A stretch of 64,000 nucleotides of DNA, from contig NZ_PDBX01000001.1 in the NCBI RefSeq assembly GCF_002564105.1, positions 682,001 through 746,000 on the forward strand, in the 5' to 3' direction. Below are positions 15,736-25,500 of the stretch, in pieces (the first letter of the stretch is position 1; each line of letters opens with the position of its first letter). A model generated the notes under the pieces. The model worked only from the letters and a program-made list of their open reading frames with translations. It made no database searches and was not told the DNA's origin. Both the position numbers and the translations under genes were made by a program. Source of the stretch: Collimonas sp. PA-H2 (GTDB lineage Bacteria > Pseudomonadota > Gammaproteobacteria > Burkholderiales > Burkholderiaceae_D).

Positions 15736-17580
15736 GTGGACGAACTACTCCCCTATTATGAGCGCGAGCTCGGTTTCCTGAGGCGCTATTCGCGCGAGTT
15801 TTCCGAACGCTACCCGAAGATTGCCGGCCGCCTGCTGATGTCAGGCGAAGTGTCGGAAGATCCGCATATCGAGCGCATGATCCAGTCCTTTGCGCTGATC
15901 AACGCCCGCACCTCGAAGCGCCTGGACGACGACTATCCCGAATTCACCGAAGCGCTGTTCGAGGTGCTGTATCCGCACTATCTGCGGCCTTTCCCCTCCT
16001 GCTCGATCGCGCGCATGGACTATGCCGCTGCCGCCGCGCAGCTGACCATGGCCATGCCGGTGCCGCGCGGCACTGAGCTGACCACACGCCAGGTCAAGGG
16101 CGTGGCCTGCAAATTCAAGACCAGCTATGACGTCACGGTAGCGCCGGTGCAGTTGTCGCACGCGATATTCGATCCCATCATCGAACCGCCGGATGCAGTG
16201 CAGTTACCGCCGGCAGCCAGCTCGCGCATCGGCATTACTTTCGAAAGCATTGCCGAGCAAGCCGGCTTTGCCGAACTCGGCGTCACCAGCCTGCGCGTCT
16301 TCATCGACGGCGAACCGTCGTTTTGCGCAGCCTTGCGCGATACGCTTTTCATGCGCACCGTGCGCGCCTATGTGGAAGCCGGCAAGAGCGGCAAATGGCA
16401 TGCCGTCAGCAAGATTCCGGTGACGCCAGTCGGCTTTGAAGAAGACGAATCGCTGATCGATTTTCCGGCGCGCTCGCATCCGGCTTACCGCTTGCTGACC
16501 GAGTATTTCTCCTATCCCGAGAAATTCAATTTCTTTGACGTCAATGTCGCCGACCTCACCAAGCTGCTGCCGCCGGGATGCAAGAAATTCACCCTGCATC
16601 TGGTGCTGTCGGGTCTGCGTGCCGATTCCAACACCGCGCGCATGCTGGGCACCATGTCGACCAACAACCTGCTGCTGGGCTGCACCCCGGTCATCAACCT
16701 GTTCAAGCAGCGCGGCGACCCGATCCGCCTGACCCACACCAGCGCGTATTATCCGGTAGTGGGCGACTCGCGCCGCGCCTACGCCTACGAAGTGCACTCC
16801 ATCGATTCGGTGCAGCTGGTGCGGCAAACGCCTGAAGGCGAATCGATTACCGAATTCCGTCCCTTCTATTCGCTGCGGCACGGCGAAAGCGCGGACAAGG
16901 CCGGCCACTACTGGGCCATGCGGCGCGACGAAATGGTGGCTGCCCGCAGCCCCGGCTACGAAACCGAGATTTCCATCGTCGACATCGACTTCGATCCAGC
17001 CGCTATAGAAACCGACACGCTGAGCATCGAGCTGACTTGCTGCAACCGCAACCTGCCCTCCTCGCTGTCCTACGGCCTGGAGGGCGGCGACCTGTTCCTG
17101 GAAGGCGGTTCGCTGGTAAACGAGATCAGTTTCTTGAGAAAGCCTTCCGAGCCCTGCCGCTTCGAACGCGGCCGCGGCGCTCACTGGCGCCTGATTTCGC
17201 ACTTGGCCTTGAACCATCTGTCGCTGGCCAAGGGTGGCCTGGAAGCGCTGCAGGAAACCCTCAGCCTGTATGACTTGCCGCGTTCGGCCATCTCGCAACG
17301 CCAGATCGGCAGCGTGGTCGGCATCGATCACAAGGCTGCGACCGCATGGCTGCCGGGCAATCCGTTCGCCTCGCTGGTGCGCGGCATCGAAATCCGGGTG
17401 ACGCTGGACGAGGAAGGCTTTGTAGGTAGCGGCATCCATGTGTTTGCCAACATCCTGGACCGTTTCCTCGGCCTGTATGTGCATGCCAACAGCTTTACGC
17501 AATTGGTGATAGCTTCAAAACGAACAGGTGAGGAGATACTGCGATGCTTACCGCGCAGCGGAGATTCGAACCTAGTGTAA
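15736..17580 (+). CDS. tssF: T6SS baseplate subunit TssF
   Basis: A 614-residue TssF (VasA/ImpG). I set the start at the GTG at 15736 because it gives MDELLPYYERELGFLRRYSREF, the highly conserved TssF N-terminus. Translation from an earlier ATG in the same frame would run across tssE. Other family segments are FTEALFEVLYPHYLRPFPS and CCNRNLPSSL. TssF and TssG form the wedge on which the sheath is primed. Its 3' end overlaps tssG by 37 nt. Confidence 0.95.
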   Translation: MDELLPYYERELGFLRRYSREFSERYPKIAGRLLMSGEVSEDPHIERMIQSFALINARTSKRLDDDYPEFTEALFEVLYPHYLRPFPSCSIARMDYAAAAAQLTMAMPVPRGTELTTRQVKGVACKFKTSYDVTVAPVQLSHAIFDPIIEPPDAVQLPPAASSRIGITFESIAEQAGFAELGVTSLRVFIDGEPSFCAALRDTLFMRTVRAYVEAGKSGKWHAVSKIPVTPVGFEEDESLIDFPARSHPAYRLLTEYFSYPEKFNFFDVNVADLTKLLPPGCKKFTLHLVLSGLRADSNTARMLGTMSTNNLLLGCTPVINLFKQRGDPIRLTHTSAYYPVVGDSRRAYAYEVHSIDSVQLVRQTPEGESITEFRPFYSLRHGESADKAGHYWAMRRDEMVAARSPGYETEISIVDIDFDPAAIETDTLSIELTCCNRNLPSSLSYGLEGGDLFLEGGSLVNEISFLRKPSEPCRFERGRGAHWRLISHLALNHLSLAKGGLEALQETLSLYDLPRSAISQRQIGSVVGIDHKAATAWLPGNPFASLVRGIEIRVTLDEEGFVGSGIHVFANILDRFLGLYVHANSFTQLVIASKRTGEEILRCLPRSGDSNLV

Positions 17581-18626
17581 TCCAGCGCCTGCTCGACAAG
17601 CCGCATCGTTTCCAGTTTTTTCAGGCAGTGATGATGCTGGAGCTGTGGCTGAAGCAGAATGGCGTCCCGCATGAGGAGGCGGTCAGCGATTTCCTGCGTT
17701 TCCAGAACACGGTGTCGCTCAACTTCCCGCCGAGCGAGATTGAGGCTCTGCACGTTACGCCCAAGCTGACCAGTCAAACCGTGGAAGAACTGCTGGAAGC
17801 CTTGCAGAGCAACCGGCTCGACAATATTGCGCTAACGCCGGCGTTCATCGGCTTTTTAGGCAGCAACGGCACGCTCCCCAGTCATTATTCGGAACGGATT
17901 GCCGCGCATCAGCTGTATGAAAAGGATCACGGCCCGCGCGCCTTCCTCGATGTCTTTTCGAATCGCGGTGTGGCGCTGTTCTTTAAAGCCTGGCGTAAAT
18001 ACCGGCTGGAGTTCAAGTACCAGATCGACGGCAAGGACAGCTTCCTGCCGCTGCTGATGGCGCTGGCCGGCCTCGGCCATCGCACCTTGCGCGACCGCAT
18101 GTCGGAAGAAGGCGAAGGCTTGCTGGACGAATCGATCGGCCATTTCGCCGCGGCGATCCGGCACCGGCCGCCGTCGGCCGCGTATATGCAGCGGGTGCTG
18201 TGCGAATATTTTGCGGTGCCGATCGCGATCGAGCAGTTTGTCGGCCACTGGTACGACGTCCCGCTCGATCAGCAAACCGTGCTGGGAGCCACCAATGCGA
18301 CGCTGGGCAGCGTTGCCATGGTCGGCGAGCGGGTCTGGCAGCGCGACTTGCGCATGCGTCTGAGGATAGGCCCGCTGCGCCGCAAGAAATTCGAAAGCTT
18401 CTTGCCGGGCGGCTCCGCCGCCGTCGGCTTGCAAAAGATACTGGCGATGTTTACCAGCGTTTTCCTGGAATACGAAGTACAGCTGATCCTGCGGGCGGAC
18501 GAGGTACGCAGCGTGACCTTGAACTCCGACCGCGAGGGCGGCCAGCTGGGCTGGGACACCTTTGTCACCAGCAAGCCGGAACAGCATGACCGCACCGACG
18601 TTTGTTACGAAATTCACTCACTTTGA
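17544..18626 (+). CDS. tssG: T6SS baseplate subunit TssG
   Basis: A 360-residue TssG (VasB/ImpH). The N-terminus RLLDKPHRFQFFQAVMMLELW is the family hallmark (..EP..F.FFQA.RLLE). The middle contains the GFLGSNGTLPSHYSERI segment (the 'G..G.LP..Y.E' motif) and FLDVFSNRGVALFFKAW. It overlaps the end of tssF by 37 nt, which indicates coupled synthesis of the TssF2G wedge partners. Confidence 0.95.
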   Translation: MLTAQRRFEPSVIQRLLDKPHRFQFFQAVMMLELWLKQNGVPHEEAVSDFLRFQNTVSLNFPPSEIEALHVTPKLTSQTVEELLEALQSNRLDNIALTPAFIGFLGSNGTLPSHYSERIAAHQLYEKDHGPRAFLDVFSNRGVALFFKAWRKYRLEFKYQIDGKDSFLPLLMALAGLGHRTLRDRMSEEGEGLLDESIGHFAAAIRHRPPSAAYMQRVLCEYFAVPIAIEQFVGHWYDVPLDQQTVLGATNATLGSVAMVGERVWQRDLRMRLRIGPLRRKKFESFLPGGSAAVGLQKILAMFTSVFLEYEVQLILRADEVRSVTLNSDREGGQLGWDTFVTSKPEQHDRTDVCYEIHSL

Positions 18627-18650
18627 CCATGCATGGATGGGAAGGCTTCA

Positions 18651-21341
18651 ATGAGCATTAATCTCAAAACCTTAATCAGCAAACTGAACGACACCTCGCG
18701 CCTGGCGGCGGAACGCGCTGCAAACATCTGCGTCGGTCGCGGCCAGTACGAAGTAGATATCGAGCATCTGTTCCTGGCTCTGCTGGAACAGCCGAAGAGC
18801 GACTTTGCCGTGATCGCGCGCAAATGCGGCATCAGTATCGCGGCGCTGGAAAGCGACCTGCAACATGAGATCGACCGCTTCAAGAACGGCAATGCCCGCA
18901 CTCCGGTATTTTCCCCTCACCTGCCCAAGCTGTTCGAGCACGCCTGGCTGATCGCCTCGCTGGACAACCAGTCCGGCCGTATCCGCAGCGGCCACCTGCT
19001 GCTGGCGCTGCTGACCGAGCCGGACCTGGTGCAGCTGGCCTACCGTGGCTCCAAGCTGTTCATCAAGTTCAAGCTGGACGACCTCAAGCACGACCTGGAA
19101 AAGCTGACCGAAGGCTCGCAGGAAAGCGCAGCCGTCAATGGCGGCGGTACTGCCGGCGCTGACGACGAAGGCGGCGATCCGGTGCAGGATCTGACCAACA
19201 AGGGCGAAGCCTCGAAAACGCCGTCGCTGGACAAGTTCACCACCAACCTGACGCAGCGCGCGCGCGAAGGCAAGGTCGATCCGGTGATCGGCCGCGATAC
19301 CGAAATCCGCCAGACCATCGACATCCTGATGCGGCGCCGCCAAAACAATCCTATCTTGACTGGCGAAGCCGGCGTCGGCAAAACCGCGGTAGTGGAAGGC
19401 CTGGCGCTGCGCATCGCCCAGAAAGACGTGCCCGACGTCTTGCAAGGCGTGGAAGTGCATACGCTCGACATGGGCCTGCTGCAAGCCGGCGCCAGCGTCA
19501 AAGGCGAGTTCGAGAACCGCCTGAAGAGCGTGATCGACGAAGTCAAGAAAAGCTCGCACGCCATCATCCTGTTCATCGACGAAGCCCACACCATGATCGG
19601 CGCTGGCGGCCAAGCCGGCCAGAACGACGCCGCCAACCTGCTGAAACCGGCGCTGGCGCGCGGCGAGCTGCGCACCATCGCCGCCACCACCTGGAGCGAG
19701 TACAAGAAATATTTCGAAAAAGACGCCGCCCTGGCGCGTCGTTTCCAGGTCGTCAAAGTTGAAGAGCCGAGCGAAGAACTGGCTTGCGCCATGCTGCGCG
19801 GCATGGCGCCGCTGATGGAAAAGCACTTCGGCGTGCGCGTCTTCGACGAAGCCATCACCGAAGCGGTGCGCCTATCGCATCGCTACATCAGCGGCCGCCA
19901 GTTGCCGGACAAAGCCATCAGCGTGCTTGACACCGCTTGCGCCAAGGTCGCGCTGGGCCAGAATGCAACCCCGGCCTTGATCGAGAACATCGTCAAGAAA
20001 CTGGACCGCCTGGTGGCTGAACTGAATTCGCTGGAACGCGAATCGAATGCCGGCGGCAAGCATGCCGAGCGCCTCAAGGAATTGCGCGAACTGCAAAGCA
20101 CATTGAATGCGGAATTAGCGATCCACCGCGAACGCTGGGAAAAGGAAAAAGCCCTGACCGACCGCATCAAGGCAGCGCGCACCGAACTGGAAGCGATCCC
20201 GGCGGCCGAAGAAAGCGCCAAACCTTCCAAGAAGGCGCCCAAGGACAGCAAGGAAAACCAGGAACTGGCGAAGCTGATCGAAGAACTGAAGCAGCTGCAA
20301 GGCGAAACGCCGATGGTGCCGGTGCAGGTCGACGGCCTGGTGGTGGCGGAAATCGTCGCCAGCTGGACCGGCATCCCGCTCGGCAAGATGGTCAAGGATG
20401 AAATCAAGACCGTGATCAACCTCGGCTCGCTGCTGCACGAGCGCGTGCTCGGCCAGCCGCATGCGATCGAAGCCGTGGCGCAGCGGGTGCGCACTTCGCG
20501 CGCCAACCTGGACGACCCGAACAAACCCAAGGGCGTGTTCCTGTTCGTCGGCCCGTCCGGTGTCGGCAAGACCGAAACCGCGCTGGCGCTGGCCGACGTG
20601 CTGTACGGCGGCGAACGCAAGCTGGTCACCATCAACATGAGCGAATACCAGGAAGCGCACAGCGTCTCCGGCCTGAAAGGCTCGCCGCCGGGCTACGTCG
20701 GCTATGGCGAAGGCGGCGTCCTGACCGAAGCGGTGCGGCGCAATCCATACAGCGTGGTGTTGCTCGACGAGGTGGAAAAAGCCCATCCGGACGTGCTCGA
20801 ACTGTTCTTCCAGGTGTTCGACAAGGGCGTGCTGGACGATGCCGAAGGCCGCGAGATCGACTTCAAGAACACCATCATCATCCTGACCAGCAATGTCGCC
20901 TCCAGCCTGATCATGCAAAGCTGCCTCAACAAGGCCGCAGCGGAACTGCCGAGCACCGACGACCTCGAACAAGCGATCCGGCCGCAGCTGGTGAAAGCCT
21001 TCAAGCCGGCCTTCCTCGGCCGCCTGAAGGTGATCCCCTACTACCCGATCTCGGACGACGTGCTGGTGGAAATCATCAACCTCAAGCTGGGACGCATCCA
21101 GAAACGCATCGCCATCAACCACAAGGCCGAATTCAGCTACGACGAGCCGCTGGTCGAAGCCGTGCTGGCGCGCTGCACCGAAGTCGATTCCGGCGCCCGC
21201 AACGTCGACAATATCCTCAACGGCACGCTGTTGCCGGAAATTGCCGAAACCGTGCTGGCCAAGATGGCCGAAGGCGGCAGCATCGCCAAGATCAAGGTCA
21301 CTGCCAACAAGCAGGGACAATTCAAGTACGCAATCAAATAA
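18651..21341 (+). CDS. clpV: T6SS sheath-recycling AAA+ ATPase ClpV (TssH)
   Basis: An 896-residue ClpB-like unfoldase that disassembles contracted sheath. An N-domain (MSINLKTLISKLNDTSRLAAERAA) is followed by a first AAA+ module with Walker A GEAGVGKTA at about residue 238 and Walker B ILFIDEAHTMIGAG. A coiled middle region is Lys/Glu-rich, about residues 460-560. The second AAA+ module has Walker A GPSGVGKTE at about residue 634 and Walker B VVLLDEVEKAHPDV. The ATG at 18651 is preferred over one at 18633 because GGGAAGG precedes it and MSI(N/D)LK is the family start. The substrate is TssC, via its N-terminal helix in known systems. Confidence 0.97.
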   Translation: MSINLKTLISKLNDTSRLAAERAANICVGRGQYEVDIEHLFLALLEQPKSDFAVIARKCGISIAALESDLQHEIDRFKNGNARTPVFSPHLPKLFEHAWLIASLDNQSGRIRSGHLLLALLTEPDLVQLAYRGSKLFIKFKLDDLKHDLEKLTEGSQESAAVNGGGTAGADDEGGDPVQDLTNKGEASKTPSLDKFTTNLTQRAREGKVDPVIGRDTEIRQTIDILMRRRQNNPILTGEAGVGKTAVVEGLALRIAQKDVPDVLQGVEVHTLDMGLLQAGASVKGEFENRLKSVIDEVKKSSHAIILFIDEAHTMIGAGGQAGQNDAANLLKPALARGELRTIAATTWSEYKKYFEKDAALARRFQVVKVEEPSEELACAMLRGMAPLMEKHFGVRVFDEAITEAVRLSHRYISGRQLPDKAISVLDTACAKVALGQNATPALIENIVKKLDRLVAELNSLERESNAGGKHAERLKELRELQSTLNAELAIHRERWEKEKALTDRIKAARTELEAIPAAEESAKPSKKAPKDSKENQELAKLIEELKQLQGETPMVPVQVDGLVVAEIVASWTGIPLGKMVKDEIKTVINLGSLLHERVLGQPHAIEAVAQRVRTSRANLDDPNKPKGVFLFVGPSGVGKTETALALADVLYGGERKLVTINMSEYQEAHSVSGLKGSPPGYVGYGEGGVLTEAVRRNPYSVVLLDEVEKAHPDVLELFFQVFDKGVLDDAEGREIDFKNTIIILTSNVASSLIMQSCLNKAAAELPSTDDLEQAIRPQLVKAFKPAFLGRLKVIPYYPISDDVLVEIINLKLGRIQKRIAINHKAEFSYDEPLVEAVLARCTEVDSGARNVDNILNGTLLPEIAETVLAKMAEGGSIAKIKVTANKQGQFKYAIK

Positions 21342-21355
21342 AACCAGGAGAAATC

Positions 21356-21724
21356 ATGGATGCAGCAGTCAAACAGAAAATTCTGAAGCAGTGCTATTCG
21401 AAACGGTTCGATGAGAAATACAGCCGCAGACACCAGTACCAGGACAAGGCGACCGATGTGCGCAACTACGTCAAGCTGACGCCGGCGGACATCATCGACT
21501 TGCTGGATACGGCCTCGGCGGCCGCGCGCGCACCGGCACGCCGCCTGCTGCAGCTGATGCAGGGGTGGCCGTGGCTGCCTTCAGCGACGGCGCATGAGGG
21601 CGGGATTGGGGATCAGCGTGGGGTGGACAATAATCTGCACATTACGCTGAAGGTGGGGAATAAGAGTTATCACTTGCGGTGCAAGGAGCAGCCGGGGTTG
21701 CATATTATCCAGATTACCGGATAG
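21356..21724 (+). CDS. Small protein of unknown function, last gene of the tssB-H operon
   Basis: A 122-residue protein I do not recognise. It starts 14 bp after clpV with a good ribosome site (AGGAG), so it is likely translated as part of the operon. The N-terminal 30 residues are very basic (KQKILKQCYSKRFDEKYSRRHQY), the middle is helical (LTPADIIDLLDTASAAARAPARRLLQLMQ), and the end is strand-like (NLHITLKVGNKSYHLRCKEQPG). No signal peptide, membrane segment or catalytic motif is visible. The last 120 bases are lower in GC than the rest of the operon. It marks the border of the rightward core operon with the leftward effector module. A regulator or baseplate accessory is possible but unsupported. 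Confidence 0.6.
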   Translation: MDAAVKQKILKQCYSKRFDEKYSRRHQYQDKATDVRNYVKLTPADIIDLLDTASAAARAPARRLLQLMQGWPWLPSATAHEGGIGDQRGVDNNLHITLKVGNKSYHLRCKEQPGLHIIQITG

Positions 21725-21905
21725 CTGTCAGGCCAACTTGGCCTAACTATTTTCGAGCGTATTCGGAAGCTGGTGCGTCGTGGTAGCCGACGCGCCTATT
21801 GTTGCGCCCGCGCCGGCTCGAAAAATCGGTAATTTTTGCTGCACTCTTTGTTTGTCCGCTCGGCGGCCGATCCCTGCTTAAAAAAGCGAATTGATCAACG
21901 CATCC

Positions 21906-22538
21906 TTAGGCAATCTCAATCTCATCAAGATTTGAAAGTTCCATTTGCAAAAATGCTTTCACCACTTGCATAACAGATGGCTCAAGAATGAATTCATATT
22001 CAAATAAATTCTCTTCGGATTTAAAATAAAATGTATTTCCTTTAGAGCCAAATGCTGACAAGGGAAACCGTTTCCATGGTCTAGGTATGATAAAGAAAAA
22101 TTCTCCATCCTCACCAAATAAAGTTAGATAATCGGTGCCCTTTTCAGGATTTCGAATATTCGAGTTAGCCGAAATTTCACCTTCATCGAAGAGCAAAACA
22201 ACTGGTTGAAAATCATTTTCACCAAAAAAGAATGCCTTTCCATGAAATGCATGGAAAAATCTTAAAAAGTTTTTTTCACGCTCCCTGCCTATTGATATAT
22301 CAAAAGAAACGTCTTTCCCTTGATAAAAACAATCAAATGTCATTTTTGAGTAATCTGGCGAGAACTGTAAATTTTTTATTGGAATTAAATCACGTTCACC
22401 ATATGGATTTTGATCTACTTCAAATAAGCATGTATCTGGGTTGTAATAAAACGATAAACCACAAACAATATTTAGCTCTACCGAGCGTGGCGTACATGAA
22501 AATTTTGATTCGTTAATTTTACGTATTTTTTTTAACAT
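21906..22538 (-). CDS. Putative immunity protein for the Rhs toxin
   Basis: A 210-residue acidic, Phe-rich protein with no signal peptide and no recognised domain. The ATG at 22538 overlaps the rhs stop region by 7 nt and has AAGGGA about 8 nt upstream inside the rhs end, so the two are translationally coupled. The gene is strikingly AT-rich against its GC-rich surroundings, like the adjoining toxin tip. In polymorphic toxin systems the gene directly after a variable Rhs C-terminus encodes the cognate immunity protein. That is the sole basis of the assignment. A cytoplasmic location fits a toxin acting on nucleic acid or nucleotides. Confidence 0.7.
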   Translation of the reverse strand: MLKKIRKINESKFSCTPRSVELNIVCGLSFYYNPDTCLFEVDQNPYGERDLIPIKNLQFSPDYSKMTFDCFYQGKDVSFDISIGREREKNFLRFFHAFHGKAFFFGENDFQPVVLLFDEGEISANSNIRNPEKGTDYLTLFGEDGEFFFIIPRPWKRFPLSAFGSKGNTFYFKSEENLFEYEFILEPSVMQVVKAFLQMELSNLDEIEIA

Positions 22539-25500
22539 GTTTTTTCCCTTTCCAAGGCCTCCCATGATTTATTAGATCGATTGATGTCGCCTTTTTTATG
22601 CGTTCTATTGATTTCGCCAATTTCCTCTTCCAAGGTATCAAATGCTGAAGAAGGAATTTTCATTTTTTCCATAATAATCACATTGGCGACTGTTTTCGGC
22701 ATTGTTACGCTGGAGGCACCACCTTTCTTCAGCAAAGCAAATATATTCTCTCGGCACTCAGAACAAACACCAACTGGCTTAATTACGTTATTTTCCTTCC
22801 CAACCACATCGTGAATAATGACATCTTCACCATCAAAACCTCCGCCTTTGTTCATGAACCAATTCAGGCCAACTATTTCGGCGTGCATATTTTTTTTGCT
22901 AGAAAATTCCTTTGTTACTTCACCGACTGTAATTTTGACCTTTGCACCACTTAGGGGCCATAAGCCCAACGGGTCCACCCACCTTGTCGGATTCGGCGCA
23001 TATTGATAGAGATTATCCCCCCCTGCCAATCCAATCGGGTCTTGCCCAACGAACTGGCCGATATCTGCATCGTAATACCGGTATCGGTTGTAATGCAATC
23101 CGGTCTCGACGTCAAAATATTGCCCCTGTAGTCGGATGGGATTGTCCACAATATCCACATGCAATCTTTGTACCGCCCCCCAGGCAGTGTGACTGACAGA
23201 CCATACCACCTGTCCGTCTTGATCCGTCAATCTGGTCGGACAGCCGTTGGGGTCAACGTGATAGTGAAAGACACAGCTATCAGGTCGATCACCTAATGAC
23301 TTTGTATCGCTGATGTTGATCTCCCGTCGGGTAACTACCGCTACGTCTGGTACAACAACAGCTGGCGTGAACACAGGTGGCGGCGTGCTAGAACTGCCGC
23401 CCAACTGCATTCCGGCTCCCAAACCAATACGGTCCGATCCACTAGTATTGGTGAGACTAGTTTGGCGACTGCCCTCTGAGATCAACGGAGTGGCTTCGCC
23501 ATGCTGACCGAGCCTGACACTGCCCAATTCGCCCATCCCGCTTAATACCACGCCTCCCATACCACCAACGGCAACCGCCTGTGAATCTGACGAGACCTGG
23601 GGTACCGGCTTTGTTATAGAGGGAGGAGCTGGCGCTATTGGCATTTGTCCAACCGGAGGCGATGCTGCTTTTATTGCTGTCGCATGAGCTGGCCGTTTGG
23701 CGACTTTGGCCTGCCGATCAATCAACGCCAGCGGCACAAAGGTGCCGGGGTAATAGGCATACTCCCGTACCTGGGCATGCAACGTCTTCAGAGCAGTAAG
23801 CCGCTTGCGCGCCGCCATGAAATCGGCCACATTGCCAGTCGACCAGATGTCCACGCTCTGGGTATCGTTGGCTTGCTTCACCTCTCCCAGCAAGGCGTCA
23901 CCTTCCCAGAAGAACCAGGTGGTGTGGGTCTGGTTGCGTTTGAACACCCGTCGCCCGAGCGAATCGTAACCGTAGCGGGTCGTCTGGCCCGCCTGGCTGC
24001 TTCCGATCAGGCGCTGGTTGGCGTCCCAACGCAATTGCAAAGTGGAATCGGTCGCCGACGGATTGGCTGAGGAGGTTGGGCTGGTACCGCGCCGGATCAG
24101 GTTGCCAGCACGATCGAACACATAGTGCGTGCCTTCATGGCTGCCTTCGCGGCTCCACAGGACTTCGGCCTGACCTTCAGCGCCTGCGGCCTGCTGCATC
24201 TCCATCTGCCGGATCCGCGTGCGCAGGCGGTCGCCGGCCGGGTCGTTGAGGAATTCCGTCACGCGTCCGGCAGGATCGGTATGGTGCAGGAGGTTACCCA
24301 GCGGGTCGTAGTGGTACAGGTCGCTGCCGTGTTCGCTGTCGTTGCGCCGGGTCTGGTTGCTGGCACGGTCGTACTCGTAGCTGGTCGCGAACAGCGGCAT
24401 ATGGTCACATAGCACGGTCTGGGCAGTCAGGTGACTGGCCGCGTCATAGCACAGCTGGCGCTGGACACTGTTGCTCAACTGCTCTTTGACCGGGCGCCCC
24501 AGCGTATCGCGTTCGATCAGGATGGGCGGCTCATCATTGATGACGATGGTTGCCACCAGATTGCGCAAGTCATAGGTGGCGACGATCTGGTTGCCGGCGC
24601 TGGTTTGCCGCGACAGTCGGTTACCGACTTCGTCGTAGCGGTATTCGATCTGGAAGCCGTCCTGTACTTCTTCGCTAAGACGGCCGTCAGCGTCGAACTT
24701 GCACAGGATGTGCCGATGCGGATTGCGCATCTCGACCAGAGCACCGTTCTTGTCGTAGCTGAAGGTTTCGTGGATTTGCTGGGCCGGATGGTCGCTGTCG
24801 GGCAAGGTTTTTTTGGTGATGCGGCCCAGCTTATCGGTGGTGTAGGCGATGATATGCCCCAGCGGATCGGTGGCGCTCAGCAGGTTGCCGCCAGCGTCAT
24901 AGCGGTAGTGACGCGGCTGTCCCCAATAATCGACTTCTTCAACAACCCGGCCCAGAGCATCGCGCTTGAGCTGATAGCTTTCCTGACGCTGGTTGACCAA
25001 GCCGACCAGTTGCTCTTCGGTGTCATAGAGATACTGCATGGCGTAGCCGTCGGACTGCACGCGCCTGGTAACTTGACCGGTACCGAAATATTCCAGTCGG
25101 GTCCGCGTACCATTTTGGTTGGTGTAGCTAATCAGTTGATCTCGTGCGTTGTAGTCGCAATGGATGCTGGCGCCGCCCTGTTGCAGTGCCTGCAGCAGAC
25201 GGCCTTTGACGTCATAGCGATATTCGGTGACGTCACCAATAGGATCAGTGCGACGTTTCAAATGACCCAGTGCGTTATGTTCGAAAAAACTGTGGTGACC
25301 GAGGGCGTCGGTCAACCGCGCTAGATTGCCGTAGCGATCAAAAGCCAGCACAGTGACGGCGCCACGCGGGTTGATTCGAGAGAGCAGTTGACCGTGGGCG
25401 TCGTAGGTAAAACGTGCACGGGCGCCCGTCGGAGAGCTCTGCTCCAGCAGCAAGCCGCGCTCATCCCAACTCTGTCGCCAGTGCTGGCCGAGCGGGTCGA

